A stretch of DNA of 64,000 bases from Xanthomonas campestris pv. phormiicola (GTDB lineage Bacteria > Pseudomonadota > Gammaproteobacteria > Xanthomonadales > Xanthomonadaceae), in the NCBI GenBank assembly GCA_025666215.1, contig CP102593.1, positions 2,555,001 through 2,619,000 on the forward strand, read 5' to 3'. Positions within the stretch are counted from its first letter, which is position 1. Every line of letters begins with the position of its first letter. Positions 10,902 through 20,166 of this stretch are shown here, one piece after another. Both the position numbers and the translations under genes were made by a program. The notes below the pieces were generated by a model. The model was not told the origin of the DNA. It saw only the letters and a program-made list of their open reading frames with translations, and did not search any database.

Positions 10902-12119
10902 ATGAAGGCTAGCGGCGGCAGCGGTGCCGGCGATTTCGAAGCGTTGGCGCGGCAGTACTGGGGCGCGTGGAGCGATGCGTTGCGCCACAGTGGCGCTGCG
11001 GCCGCGCAACAGCCCGCCGATGGTGCCGGCCACGGGTCGTGGCGCGAGGCGATCGACACCTGGGCGCAGTGGTTGCCGCGCGGCACCGGGGCGCAGGCCG
11101 AGGACGCGGTGTCGCAGTTGCAGCAGCAGGCCGGCGAGTGGTTCGGCGCGATGCAGCAGGTGGCCGCGCAGTTCGCCGGGCGCGATGCCAGCAGTGCCGA
11201 CGTGGCCGACGCCTGGAAGCAGCAGGTGCAGGGCCAGCGCGAGCAGATGCTGCAATGGCTGCTCGGCACCGCGCGCGGCGCCGGCCAGGCCGGCGTGGAT
11301 CCCTGGCTGCAGCAGGCGGCGCAATGGCTGCAGGGCTGGCAGCGCGACAGCGGGCCGTGGCTGCAGATGCCGGGCTTCGGTCCGGGCCGCAACCACCATG
11401 CGCGCTGGCGCGCCCTGGCCAAGGCGCAGCAGGACTACCAGGCGCAGTTGCAGGCCTATATGAGCCAGCTGCAGGGCGCGATCGATCGCGCCTTCGGCGT
11501 GTTCGAGACCAAATTGCGCGAGCACGAGGATCCCGGCCGCCAGCTGACCAATGCGCGGGCGATGTTCGACCTGTGGATCGACGCCGCCGAAGAGGCCTAT
11601 GCCGCGTCGGCGTTGTCGGAAGAATTCCGCGAGGTCTACGCCGGCTTCGCCAATGCGCAGATGCGCCTGCGTGCGCTGCTGCAACGCGAGACCGAGCAGC
11701 TGTGCGAGCAGCTGGGCCTGCCCACCCGCACCGAACTGGATGCCGCGCATCGGCATATCGCCGATCTGGAGCGGCGGCTGCGCCGGCTGGAGCGTGGCGC
11801 GGCGCCGGCCGCCGCGGCGGCGCCATCGGAACGGGCCGCGAGCGGCGAGACCGTCGCGCGTCCGCCGTCGCGTTCCAGGCCCGCGGCCGCTGCGGCGTCC
11901 AAGGCGGCGCCAGCTGGCGCGAGGGCCAGGGTCTCTGCTGCCAATCAGTCCGGCGCGCGCGGCGCTTCCACGCCCAAGCCGCCGGCCAAGTCCAAGCCTG
12001 TCGCGAAGTCAAAGACCAGAGCTGGCGTGAAGCCCAAGCCCGCCACGAAACCCAAGCCCGCTGCGCCCAAGCCGGCACGCGGCAAGTCGGGCGCCACGCC
12101 GCGCCGGAGCCGCGCATGA
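10902..12119 (+). CDS. phaE: Class III polyhydroxyalkanoate synthase subunit PhaE
   Basis: The non-catalytic partner required for PhaC activity in class III synthases, located at PHB granules. The 405-residue product starts near FEALARQYWGAW, contains Gln- and Trp-rich amphipathic helices (residues about 40-270) and the LYERETEQL-like stretch before a LERRLRRLE coiled coil, as in PhaE proteins. The last 130 residues are an Ala/Pro/Lys-rich low-complexity tail like those of histone H1-like or phasin proteins, which may bind DNA or granule surface. The ATG at 10902 has GGAGG seven bases upstream. Its stop overlaps the phaC ATG (ATGA). Confidence 0.9.
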   Translation: MKASGGSGAGDFEALARQYWGAWSDALRHSGAAAAQQPADGAGHGSWREAIDTWAQWLPRGTGAQAEDAVSQLQQQAGEWFGAMQQVAAQFAGRDASSADVADAWKQQVQGQREQMLQWLLGTARGAGQAGVDPWLQQAAQWLQGWQRDSGPWLQMPGFGPGRNHHARWRALAKAQQDYQAQLQAYMSQLQGAIDRAFGVFETKLREHEDPGRQLTNARAMFDLWIDAAEEAYAASALSEEFREVYAGFANAQMRLRALLQRETEQLCEQLGLPTRTELDAAHRHIADLERRLRRLERGAAPAAAAAPSERAASGETVARPPSRSRPAAAAASKAAPAGARARVSAANQSGARGASTPKPPAKSKPVAKSKTRAGVKPKPATKPKPAAPKPARGKSGATPRRSRA

Positions 12120-13192
12120 AAGGGCCGTTGAGCTTCAGCAGCGACGACCTGCTGCAGGAAACGCTGGAGCTGCAGCGCAAGCTCATGGAAGGGCTGCGCG
12201 TGCTGCCGGGGCTGGACGACGTGCAGTACGGCGTCACCGAGCGGCAGGAAGTGTGGCGCGACGGCAAGGTGGTGCTGTACCGCTTCGTCGGCGAGCGGCC
12301 GCCCACCGCGAAGGTGCCGCTGCTGATCGTCTATGCGCTGGTCAACCGTCCGTACATGGTCGACCTGCAGGCCGACCGCTCGCTGGTCAAGGGCCTGCTG
12401 GCGCTGGGCGAGGACGTCTACGTGCTGGACTGGGGCTATCCCGACCGTTCCGAGCGCTACCTGACCCTGGAAGACTATCTGCTGCGCTACATCGACGGCG
12501 CGGTCGATCACCTGCGCGAGGCCGCTGCCGGTGCGCCGGTCAACGTGCTCGGCATCTGCCAGGGTGGCACCTTCTCGCTGTGCTATGCGGCGCTGCAGCC
12601 GCACAAGGTCCGCAACCTGGTGACGATGGTGACGCCGGTGGATTTCCACACCCCGGACAACATGCTGTCCAACTGGGCACGGCAGGTGGACGTGGACCTG
12701 TTCGTGGACACGCTGGGCAACGTGCCGGCGGACCTGATGAACGCCAGCTACCTGATGCTCAAGCCGTTCCGGCTGAACCTGCAGAAATACGTGGGGCTGC
12801 TGGACATCCTCGACGATCCGCGCGCGCTGGAAGATTTCCTGCGCATGGAGAAATGGATCTTCGATTCGCCCGACCTGGCCGGCGAGACCTTCCGCGAGTT
12901 CGTCAAGCAGTTCTACCAGGACAACGCGCTGGTGCATGGCCGCGCGCGCATCGGCGAGCACGCCGTGGATCTGGCCAAGGTCGCCATGCCGGTGCTGAAC
13001 ATCTACGCCGAACAGGACCATCTGGTGCCGCCGGACGCCTCGCGCGCATTGCGCGGCCTGGTCGGCAGCGACGACTATGCCGAACTCAGTTTCCGCGGCG
13101 GCCACATCGGCATCTACGTGTCCGGCCGCGCGCAGCGCGAAGTGCCGGCGGCGCTGCAGCGCTGGCTGGCCGAGCGCGATGGCGGGCAATGA
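12116..13192 (+). CDS. phaC: Class III poly(3-hydroxybutyrate) synthase catalytic subunit PhaC
   Basis: Polymerises (R)-3-hydroxyacyl-CoA into PHA. The 358-residue length is the class III size (class I/II enzymes are about 560-600). The lipase-like box is GICQGG with nucleophile Cys148; the other triad members fall at Asp301 (YAEQDHLVPP) and His330 (RGGHIGIYVSG), within one residue of the published Allochromatium vinosum numbering. It is translationally coupled to phaE by a 4-base overlap. Together with the divergent hbdH this makes a small PHB synthesis/mobilisation locus; a thiolase and reductase (phaA/phaB) are not in the window. Confidence 0.95.
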   Translation: MKGPLSFSSDDLLQETLELQRKLMEGLRVLPGLDDVQYGVTERQEVWRDGKVVLYRFVGERPPTAKVPLLIVYALVNRPYMVDLQADRSLVKGLLALGEDVYVLDWGYPDRSERYLTLEDYLLRYIDGAVDHLREAAAGAPVNVLGICQGGTFSLCYAALQPHKVRNLVTMVTPVDFHTPDNMLSNWARQVDVDLFVDTLGNVPADLMNASYLMLKPFRLNLQKYVGLLDILDDPRALEDFLRMEKWIFDSPDLAGETFREFVKQFYQDNALVHGRARIGEHAVDLAKVAMPVLNIYAEQDHLVPPDASRALRGLVGSDDYAELSFRGGHIGIYVSGRAQREVPAALQRWLAERDGGQ

Positions 13193-13199
13193 GCGCCTG

Positions 13200-13619
13200 A
13201 TGCAGCATGCGCTGCCATCCTCGCGCCGGCTCGGCGTGCGGCTGATCGCGTTGGGCCTGGCCTGTGCCTGCGCGATGGCCGCCGTCGCCGCGCCGCCGCC
13301 GGCCGCCGAGCGCGAGATCCAGGCGCTGCTGGCGGCGCTGCAGGCCTCGCCGTGCAGGTTCCAGCGCAACGGCAGTTGGTATCCGGCGGCGGAGGCCAGG
13401 GCGCATCTGCAGCGCAAGTACGACTACCTGCGCGAACGCGACCTGGCCGCCAGCGCGGAGCAATTCATCGAGCGCGGCGCCAGCCGCAGCAGTAGCAGCG
13501 GCAAGGCCTACCGGGTGGCCTGTCCGGGCCAGGCGGAGCAGGACGCGGCGAACTGGTTCGCACAGCAGCTGGCCGCGCTGCGCCGTCACGCCGCATCCGC
13601 GCCACCGCGCCCAGACTGA
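13200..13619 (+). CDS. DUF5329-type secreted/periplasmic protein
   Basis: A protein of about 139 residues with an N-terminal signal peptide: SSRRLGVR positive region, then LIALGLACACAMAAVA before a likely cleavage at AAPPPA. The mature part contains EIQALLAAL, CRFQRNGSWYPAAEA and RKYDYL, the pattern of the DUF5329 family, with two Cys that could form a disulphide; function is unknown. The ATG at 13200 gives the most ordinary signal peptide; an upstream in-frame ATG at 13179 would overlap phaC by 14 bases. It is probably in the phaEC transcript. Confidence 0.75.
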   Translation: MQHALPSSRRLGVRLIALGLACACAMAAVAAPPPAAEREIQALLAALQASPCRFQRNGSWYPAAEARAHLQRKYDYLRERDLAASAEQFIERGASRSSSSGKAYRVACPGQAEQDAANWFAQQLAALRRHAASAPPRPD

Positions 13620-13647
13620 GCGCGCCTTCGCCGCAGGAGCCGCCGCC

Positions 13648-13851
13648 ATGTCCCAGCCCACCGCAACGCTGTCGCGTTCGCTCAACGACCGCATGCTCGC
13701 CGGTGTGATCGGCGGCATCGCGCACCGCTTCGGCTGGAGCGCGACGCTGCTGCGCGTGGTCTACGTGGTCGGCTCGATCGTCTCGGCCGCGTTCCCCGGC
13801 ATCCTGGTCTACCTGATCCTGTGGCTGCTGATTCCCAACGAAGCCGATTGA
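13648..13851 (+). CDS. PspC-domain small membrane protein
   Basis: A 67-residue protein consisting of a single PspC domain: RSLNDRMLAGVIGGIAHRFG, then LLRVVYVVGSIVSAAFPGIL and VYLILWLLIPNEAD. It has one or two membrane segments. In enterobacteria PspC senses envelope stress with PspB, but single-domain relatives are widespread and no psp operon is present here, so only membrane association is inferred. AGGAG lies seven bases upstream of the ATG. The stop overlaps the likely start of the next gene (TTGA). Confidence 0.85.
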   Translation: MSQPTATLSRSLNDRMLAGVIGGIAHRFGWSATLLRVVYVVGSIVSAAFPGILVYLILWLLIPNEAD

Positions 13852-14303
13852 CGCGGCCGGCGCTGGCTGCGCTGCGCCTGGTCGGTTTCGCGCTGGGGGC
13901 GCTGTGGACCTCGCCCAACACACTGCTCGGGCTGATCGCCGGAGTAGCCGGCATGCCGTTCGGCGCGCGTTTGCGGATCAGCCGGCGCGAGCTGGCGCTG
14001 GTGTTCGACCGCTTCCCCTGGGGACCGCGCGGCGCGTTGACGCTCGGCACCGTGATCCTGGTCAGCGCCGACGACCTGGACGTGGCCTGCGCCACCTACG
14101 AACATGCCGCCGGCCGCTGCCAGCATCCGAACGTGCGCCTGGGCGACCACGAGCGCGCCCACGTGCTGCAATATCTGCTGCTCGGTCCCTTGTTCCTGCC
14201 GGTGTACTTCGCCTGCGGCGGGGTCGGCGTACGCAACCCGTTCGAACGCGCCGCCGACCGCTACGCCTTGCGCGGCCGCGGCTGGTGGCCGGGACGGCGC
14301 TGA
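13848..14303 (+). CDS. Membrane protein with zincin-like HERAH motif, function unknown
   Basis: A product of about 151 residues, not assigned to a named family. It has a hydrophobic N-terminus (ALRLVGFALGALW, TLLGLIAGVAGMPFG), a beta-rich middle, then GDHERAHVLQY, a hydrophobic loop LLLGPLFLPVYFACGG, and NPFERAADRYALRG. HExxHxxQ followed about 30 residues later by E-x-x-A-D is the metal-ligand layout of zincin peptidases and recalls DUF4157 (HExxHxxQQ...EREAD). This suggests a small membrane-bound metallopeptidase-like fold; activity is not shown. The start is uncertain: TTG at 13848 overlaps the pspC stop, while GTG at 13821 would overlap more deeply. Confidence 0.7.
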   Translation: MTRPALAALRLVGFALGALWTSPNTLLGLIAGVAGMPFGARLRISRRELALVFDRFPWGPRGALTLGTVILVSADDLDVACATYEHAAGRCQHPNVRLGDHERAHVLQYLLLGPLFLPVYFACGGVGVRNPFERAADRYALRGRGWWPGRR

Positions 14304-14306
14304 GGC

Positions 14307-15518
14307 TCAGTCGAGCCGGCCGAAGCCGAACAATCGCTTGAGCGGATGCGCGCGGCGCTCGATCTGCGCGCGCAGCAGGCCGGCGCCGAGCATGCTGTAG
14401 GTGATGCCGTTGCCGCCATAGGCCATCGCGAACTGCATGCGCGGCCCGTGTTGCGGGTGCGGGCCGAAGAACGGCAGGCCATCGGCGGTCTCGGCGAAGG
14501 TGCCGGCCCAGGCGAAGGTCGGCTGCAGTTCCAGCCCCGGCATCGCCTTGGCGATCTTGCGGCACAGCGTGCGCGCCTTGCTGTCCACGCGTGCATCGCG
14601 GCGCGCGGGAATGTCCACGCTGTCGTCCTCGCCACCGGCGACGATGCGGCCGTTGCCGGTGCTGCGCAGGTACAGATAGGGGCGTGCGCTTTCCCACACC
14701 ATCGTGTCCTGCAGCGCGCCGAGCTGCGCGGCGTCCAGCGGATCGCTGACGAAGGCGTAGCTGCTGCGGTTCTTGGCCACGCGCTGGTCCAGCCAGCCCT
14801 GGCTGGCATAGCCGGCGGCCATCACCACGTGGCCGGCACGCACCTGCACGCCCTGGTCGGTGCGCAGCGTGGCGCCGCGGCTGTTCACCGCGATATGCGC
14901 GATGCGGGTGCGGTCGTAGACGCCGGCGCCGCGCTTGAGCGCGCGGCCGAGCAGGCGGTAGGTCAGGCGGTAGGGGTCGACGCGCGCGGCCTGGTGGCTG
15001 AGGATCGCACCGTGCGCTTCGACGCCGTACGCGGCACGCAATGCCTGCGCATCCAGCCATTCCACGTCCAGGCCGTGGCGCGCACGTAACTGCAGTTCCT
15101 GCTGCAGCACGCGCACGTGGCGACGGCGGCTGGCGTAGTACAGGCTGTCGTTCCAGCCGAAGTCGACGTCGCGCAGCGGCCGCACCAGCGATCGCAGTTG
15201 CTCCAGCGCCTGCGCGCAGGCGCCGTAGGCGAGGGCGGCGGCGTCTTCGCCATAGCGCCTGGCCAGGTCGAGCATGTGCGTGTCGATCTCGTATTGCAGC
15301 AGCGCGGTGCTGGCCGCGGTGCTGCCCCAGCCGATGTCGCGTTGCTCCAGCACCGCGATGTCATGGCCATGCGCGATCAGTTCGTCGGCGATCAGGGCCG
15401 CGGTGATGCCGCCGCCGACGATCGCCACGTCGCAGCGCAGGTCGCTGCGCAACTGCGGAAAGCTCTGCATCAGGCCGTTGCGTATCGACCAGAAGGGGTA
15501 GCCGCTCTTGAGATCCAT
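14307..15518 (-). CDS. FAD-dependent oxidoreductase (D-amino-acid oxidase/DadA-like fold)
   Basis: A 403-residue cytosolic flavoprotein. The Rossmann motif VAIVGGGITAALIADELIAHG with the following VLEQ lies at residues about 30-60, and the second DAO signature with AGHVVMAAGYASQ and the C-terminal TFAWAGTFAETADGLPFFG plus YGGNGITYS are all in place. This C-terminal pattern is common to putative glycine/sarcosine or D-amino-acid oxidoreductases of the YgaF/PuuB-like groups. The substrate is unknown. No neighbouring gene suggests a pathway; the gene is convergent with the series ending at 14303 and separated by only three bases. Confidence 0.85.
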   Translation of the reverse strand: MDLKSGYPFWSIRNGLMQSFPQLRSDLRCDVAIVGGGITAALIADELIAHGHDIAVLEQRDIGWGSTAASTALLQYEIDTHMLDLARRYGEDAAALAYGACAQALEQLRSLVRPLRDVDFGWNDSLYYASRRRHVRVLQQELQLRARHGLDVEWLDAQALRAAYGVEAHGAILSHQAARVDPYRLTYRLLGRALKRGAGVYDRTRIAHIAVNSRGATLRTDQGVQVRAGHVVMAAGYASQGWLDQRVAKNRSSYAFVSDPLDAAQLGALQDTMVWESARPYLYLRSTGNGRIVAGGEDDSVDIPARRDARVDSKARTLCRKIAKAMPGLELQPTFAWAGTFAETADGLPFFGPHPQHGPRMQFAMAYGGNGITYSMLGAGLLRAQIERRAHPLKRLFGFGRLD

Positions 15519-15695
15519 ACATGTCGATTGCGGTGGGAGGTGCGCGACTAACGCTCAGATTCGGTTAAACCGGCGTGAGGCCGGCGTAAGTCATGTGCGG
15601 GCAAACAGCCGCGATTAACCTGCGTGGAGAAAGTCCTCACGATGCGCTGTGTAGGCTGCGCGCCAGTTCCACGAATTCCCAGCAGAGGAAGTGTC

Positions 15696-15911
15696 ATGTC
15701 GGTCGTTCTGTATATCGGTGGCAGCAAGGATGGCCAGAAGGGCGTGATGCCTTACGGCTTCAGCAAATCGATGAAAGAAACCGACGAGGGGCCGGAGATC
15801 TATGTCGAGCGCGTTCTCGCGCTGAGCGATCGCCGGGTCCGGATCATGGCGCTGGAATCGCTGCAGGAGGAGATCGTGGTGGAACGCTTGCACCAGTACT
15901 ACTCGCGTTGA
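15696..15911 (+). CDS. Small conserved-looking protein of unknown function
   Basis: A 71-residue product with a good ribosome-binding site (AGAGGAAG five to eight bases upstream of the ATG at 15696). It has SVVLYIGGSKDGQKGVMPYG near the start and a helical C-terminal half (LESLQEEIVVERLHQYYSR). It is soluble with no signal peptide and no Cys. I do not recognise the family. Codon usage is in line with the core genes around it. An upstream GTG/ATG extension from 15624 lacks a ribosome-binding site. The LOV kinase gene follows after 75 bases in the same direction. Confidence 0.65.
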   Translation: MSVVLYIGGSKDGQKGVMPYGFSKSMKETDEGPEIYVERVLALSDRRVRIMALESLQEEIVVERLHQYYSR

Positions 15912-15986
15912 CGCCGGCATGCGAACCCCGGTGTGGTCGCCCGCCTAGCAGGGCCAGCAGCGGTTCGCATCGATCTTTTCTCGACC

Positions 15987-17615
15987 ATGCCCGCACCTGA
16001 CTCCAGCAATTTGCCGCGCGTCACTGTCCACGAAAGCACCACGGCCGATCTGTCCGAGCACCGTAGCGACATCTTCTTCGCCGCCGTGGAAACCACGCGC
16101 ATGCCGATGATCGTCACCGATCCGCGGCAGGCGGACAATCCGATCGTGTTCGTCAATCGCGCGTTCGTGGACATGACCGGCTACAGCAGCGAAGAGCTGC
16201 TCGGCAACAACTGCCGTTTCCTGCAGGGACCCGATACCGATCGCGACACCGTGGACAGCGTGCGCGACGCCATCGCCGCGCGCAACGAAGTGGCCGTGGA
16301 GATTCTCAACTACCGCAAGGACGGTTCCAGTTTCTGGAACGCGCTGTTCATCTCGCCGGTCTACAACGAGCATGGCGAGCTGGTCTATTTCTTCGGCTCG
16401 CAGCTGGACGTCAGCCGTCGCCGCGATACCGAAGACGCATTGCGCCAGGCGCAGAAGATGGAAGCGCTGGGCCAGCTGACCGGCGGCATCGCGCACGACT
16501 TCAACAACCTGTTGCAGGTCATGTCCGGCTATCTGGAATTGATCGAGCATGCGGTGGAGCGCGAGCCGCTGGATCCGTCGCGCTTGCGCAAGAGCGTGCA
16601 GCGCGCGCGCGATGCCGCCGGCCAGGCCGCGCGGCTGACCCAGCAGTTGCTGGCGTTCGCGCGCAAGCAGAAACTGGAAGGGCGCGTGCTCAACCTCAAC
16701 GCGCTGGTCGCCGGCATGAGCGACGTGGCCGAGCGGACGCTGGGCCACGGCATCGGCTTCTCGCTGGACCTGGCGCTGGAGCTGCGCAACTGTCGGATCG
16801 ATCCGACCCAGGCCGAAGTGGCGCTGCTGAACATCCTGATCAACGCGCGCGATGCGATGGCCGAGCAGCCCGCGCCGCGCCTGGTGATCCAGACCCGCAA
16901 CGTCTCCATCCGCGCCGACGAGCCCACCACCTACGACAATCTGCTGCCCGGCCACTATGTCTGCGTGTCGGTCACCGACAACGGCAGCGGCATGCCGCCG
17001 GAAGTGCTGGCGCGGGTGCTGGATCCGTTCTTCACCACCAAGGAAGAGGGCAAGGGCACCGGCCTGGGCCTGTCGATGGTGTACGGCTTCGCCAAGCAGT
17101 CCGGCGGTGCGGTGCGGCTGTATTCGGAAGAGGGTCACGGCACCACGGTGCGGCTGTACTTCCCGATCGACGACAACGTCGAGAACCCGGCGCCGCGCGA
17201 CGCGCGCGCCCGCCGCGCCTCCGACCGGCAGGGCAACGAGACGATCCTGATCGTGGAGGACCGGCCGGACATCGCCGAGCTGGCGCGGCTGTTCCTGGAG
17301 GACCAGGGCTACGCCACCCACGTCGTGCACAACGCGCGCGAAGCGCTGGAACTGGTCGACAACGGCTTGCAGGTGGACCTGCTGTATTCGGACCTGATCA
17401 TGCCCGGCGGGCTCAACGGGGTGATGCTGGCGCGCGAAGTGCGGCGGCGCCGGCCCAAGATCAAGGTGCTGCTGACCACCGGCTACGCCGAGACCTCGCT
17501 GGAACGTACCGACGCCGGCGGCACCGAATTCGAGGTGTTGTCCAAGCCCTACAACCGCCAGGAGCTGATCCGCAAGGTGCGCATCGTGCTGGACGGCCCC
17601 ACCGGCGTGAGCTGA
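15987..17615 (+). CDS. Blue-light LOV-domain hybrid histidine kinase
   Basis: A 542-residue cytosolic sensor kinase. Residues about 30-140 form a LOV-type PAS domain: [20 protein letters not shown], then GNNCRFLQG, whose Cys76 is the photoactive residue that forms the flavin adduct, then the [13 protein letters not shown] and [10 protein letters not shown] strands. Next come a HisKA-type dimerisation domain with GGIAHDFNN (His170), a HATPase with DNGSGMP and [13 protein letters not shown], and a C-terminal receiver with Asp469 in YSDLIMPGG and the SKPYN Lys motif. LOV hybrid kinases of this size and order are known from Xanthomonas. The ATG at 15987 was preferred over GTG at 15933. Confidence 0.93.
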   Translation: MPAPDSSNLPRVTVHESTTADLSEHRSDIFFAAVETTRMPMIVTDPRQADNPIVFVNRAFVDMTGYSSEELLGNNCRFLQGPDTDRDTVDSVRDAIAARNEVAVEILNYRKDGSSFWNALFISPVYNEHGELVYFFGSQLDVSRRRDTEDALRQAQKMEALGQLTGGIAHDFNNLLQVMSGYLELIEHAVEREPLDPSRLRKSVQRARDAAGQAARLTQQLLAFARKQKLEGRVLNLNALVAGMSDVAERTLGHGIGFSLDLALELRNCRIDPTQAEVALLNILINARDAMAEQPAPRLVIQTRNVSIRADEPTTYDNLLPGHYVCVSVTDNGSGMPPEVLARVLDPFFTTKEEGKGTGLGLSMVYGFAKQSGGAVRLYSEEGHGTTVRLYFPIDDNVENPAPRDARARRASDRQGNETILIVEDRPDIAELARLFLEDQGYATHVVHNAREALELVDNGLQVDLLYSDLIMPGGLNGVMLAREVRRRRPKIKVLLTTGYAETSLERTDAGGTEFEVLSKPYNRQELIRKVRIVLDGPTGVS

Positions 17616-17726
17616 TCGGGGCAGGACCGATGCCGACAGGTCGGCGCGTCGCTGTCAACGGGTTCCCCGGCGGCGCGGGCGCTGCGAAAATAGCGGTTTT
17701 CCGCAAGGCGGCTCCGGCCGGACGCA

Positions 17727-20105
17727 ATGCACGACACTCAGCTCGCCCAGCAGATCGCCAACACCATCGCCGCCGAGATCGGCGCGCAGCCGGCGCAGGC
17801 CCGCGCGGCCATCGCCTTGCTCGACGAAGGCGCCAGCGTCCCGTTCATCGCGCGCTACCGCAAGGAAGTCACCGGCGGCCTCGACGACACCCAGCTGCGC
17901 AACCTGGAAACCCGCCTGACCTATCTGCGCGAGCTGGAAGACCGCCGCGCCGCGGTACTGGCCAGCATCGACGAACAGGGCAAACTCAGCGCCGAACTGC
18001 GCGCGGAGATCGTCGCCGCCGATACCAAGTCGCGGCTGGAAGACCTGTACCTGCCGTACAAGCCCAAGCGCCGCACGCGTGCGCAGATCGCGCGCGAAGC
18101 CGGCCTGGAGCCGCTGGCCGATGGCCTGCTGGGCGATCCGTCGCTGACACCGGACAGTTTCGCCGCCGGCTTCGTCGATGCCGACAAGGGCGTGGCCGAC
18201 GTCAAGGCGGCATTGGAAGGCGCGCGCGCGATCCTGATGGAGCGCTGGGGCGAGGACGCGGCGCTGGTCGGCGAACTGCGTGGCTGGCTCGCCGATGTCG
18301 GCGTGATCCGCGCGCGCGTGGCCGAAGGCAAGGAGCAGGAAGGCGCCAAGTACCGCGACTACTTCGACCACGCCGAGGCGCTGGCCAAGATTCCCTCGCA
18401 CCGCTTGCTGGCGCTGTTCCGCGCGCGCCGCGAAGAGATCGTGTACCTGGAGCTGGACCCGGGCAGCGATGCCGAGGCCGGCCACCAGTACGCCGAGGGC
18501 CGCGTCGCGCTGCGCGCCGGCATCGCCAACCAGGGCCGCCCGGGCGACCGCTGGCTGCTCGACGCATGCCGCCTGACCTGGCGCGCCAAGCTGCACATGC
18601 ACCTGCTGCTGGACCTGTTCAACCAGGCGCGCGAGAAGGCCGAGGCCGAGGCGATCGCGGTGTTCGGCGACAACCTGCAGGACCTGATGCTGGCCGCGCC
18701 GGCCGGCGCGCGGGTGACCCTGGGCCTGGATCCGGGTATCCGCACCGGTTGCAAGATCGCGGTGGTCGACGCCACCGGCAAGCTGCTGGCCACCGATACC
18801 ATCTATCCGCACGAGCCGCGCAGGCAGTGGGACCAGTCGCTGCACACGCTGCGGCAGCTGTGCACGCAGCATGGCGTGGAACTGATCGCGATCGGCAACG
18901 GCACCGCCAGCCGCGAGACCGACAAGCTCGCCGCCGACCTGATCAAGCAGAACCCGCAGCTGACGCTGGAGAAGATCGTGGTCAGCGAGGCCGGCGCGTC
19001 GGTGTATTCGGCGTCCGAGTTCGCGGCCAGGGAGTTCCCGCAGCTGGACGTGTCGCTGCGCGGCGCGGTGTCGATCGCGCGGCGCCTGCAGGACCCGCTG
19101 GCCGAGCTGGTCAAGATCGAGCCGAAGGCGATCGGCGTGGGCCAGTACCAGCACGACGTGGACCAGTACCGGCTAGCGCGGGCGCTGGACGCGCGCGTGG
19201 AGGACTGTGTCAACGCGGTCGGCGTCCACGTCAACACCGCCTCGGCGGCGCTGCTGTCGCGCGTGTCCGGGCTGTCGGCCAGCGTGGCCGAGAACATCGT
19301 GCGCCACCGCGACGACAATGGCCCGTTCAAGCGCCGCAAGGATCTGCTGAAGGTGCCGCGGCTCGGGGACAAGACCTTCGAGCAATGCGCCGGCTTCCTG
19401 CGCATCGCCGATGGCGACGAGCCGCTGGACGCCTCGGCGGTGCACCCGGAAGCGTATCCGGTGGTGGAGCGCATCGTCGGCGCCACCGGCAAGCCGATCA
19501 AGGCGCTGATCGGCGACGGCGGTTTCCTGCGCGCGCTCAAGCCGGACCAGTTCACCGACGAGAAGTTCGGCGTGCCGACCGTGCGCGACATCCTCAAGGA
19601 ACTGGAGAAGCCGGGCCGCGATCCGCGCCCGGAATTCAAGGCCGCGCGCTTCGCCGACGGGGTGGAGGACATCAAGGACCTCAAGCCGGGCATGGTGCTG
19701 GAAGGCGTGGTCAGCAACGTGGCCGCGTTCGGCGCCTTCGTCGACATCGGCGTGCACCAGGATGGCCTGGTGCACATCTCGGCCTTGTCCGACAGCTACG
19801 TCAAGGATCCGCGCGACGTGGTCAAGGCCGGCGACATCGTCAAGGTCAAGGTGCTGGAAGTGGACGTGGCGCGCAAGCGCATCGCGCTGACCCGGCGCCT
19901 GGACGATGCGCCGGCAGCGGCATCGGTGCGTGGCGGCGAGCGCGATGCCGGCGCGCGTCCTGCGCCAGGCGCGCCGCGCCGCGAGCGCGATGCGCGCGGC
20001 GGCACTGGCGGCAACGGTGGCGGCAACGGCAAGCCGCGCACGCCGGCGCCGCCGCCGCTGAACAGCGCCCTGGCCGACGCGTTCGCCCGCGCCAAGCGCA
20101 ACTGA
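17727..20105 (+). CDS. tex: Tex-family transcription accessory / RNA-binding protein
   Basis: A 792-residue cytosolic nucleic-acid-binding protein, homologous to E. coli YhgF and related to eukaryotic Spt6. The order is an N-terminal helical region ([16 protein letters not shown]), a central YqgF/RNase H-like domain ([21 protein letters not shown]), helix-hairpin-helix segments ([27 protein letters not shown]), and an S1 RNA-binding domain ([19 protein letters not shown]) near residues 650-720. A Gly/Ala/Arg-rich tail follows. The start ATG at 17727 lies 111 bases after the LOV kinase gene. Confidence 0.95.
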   Translation: MHDTQLAQQIANTIAAEIGAQPAQARAAIALLDEGASVPFIARYRKEVTGGLDDTQLRNLETRLTYLRELEDRRAAVLASIDEQGKLSAELRAEIVAADTKSRLEDLYLPYKPKRRTRAQIAREAGLEPLADGLLGDPSLTPDSFAAGFVDADKGVADVKAALEGARAILMERWGEDAALVGELRGWLADVGVIRARVAEGKEQEGAKYRDYFDHAEALAKIPSHRLLALFRARREEIVYLELDPGSDAEAGHQYAEGRVALRAGIANQGRPGDRWLLDACRLTWRAKLHMHLLLDLFNQAREKAEAEAIAVFGDNLQDLMLAAPAGARVTLGLDPGIRTGCKIAVVDATGKLLATDTIYPHEPRRQWDQSLHTLRQLCTQHGVELIAIGNGTASRETDKLAADLIKQNPQLTLEKIVVSEAGASVYSASEFAAREFPQLDVSLRGAVSIARRLQDPLAELVKIEPKAIGVGQYQHDVDQYRLARALDARVEDCVNAVGVHVNTASAALLSRVSGLSASVAENIVRHRDDNGPFKRRKDLLKVPRLGDKTFEQCAGFLRIADGDEPLDASAVHPEAYPVVERIVGATGKPIKALIGDGGFLRALKPDQFTDEKFGVPTVRDILKELEKPGRDPRPEFKAARFADGVEDIKDLKPGMVLEGVVSNVAAFGAFVDIGVHQDGLVHISALSDSYVKDPRDVVKAGDIVKVKVLEVDVARKRIALTRRLDDAPAAASVRGGERDAGARPAPGAPRRERDARGGTGGNGGGNGKPRTPAPPPLNSALADAFARAKRN

Positions 20106-20166
20106 GTCCTGGGCGTGCCGCCGGCCTGGCCGCGGCACGCATCCCACCCCGCGGCGCGATGTCGGC

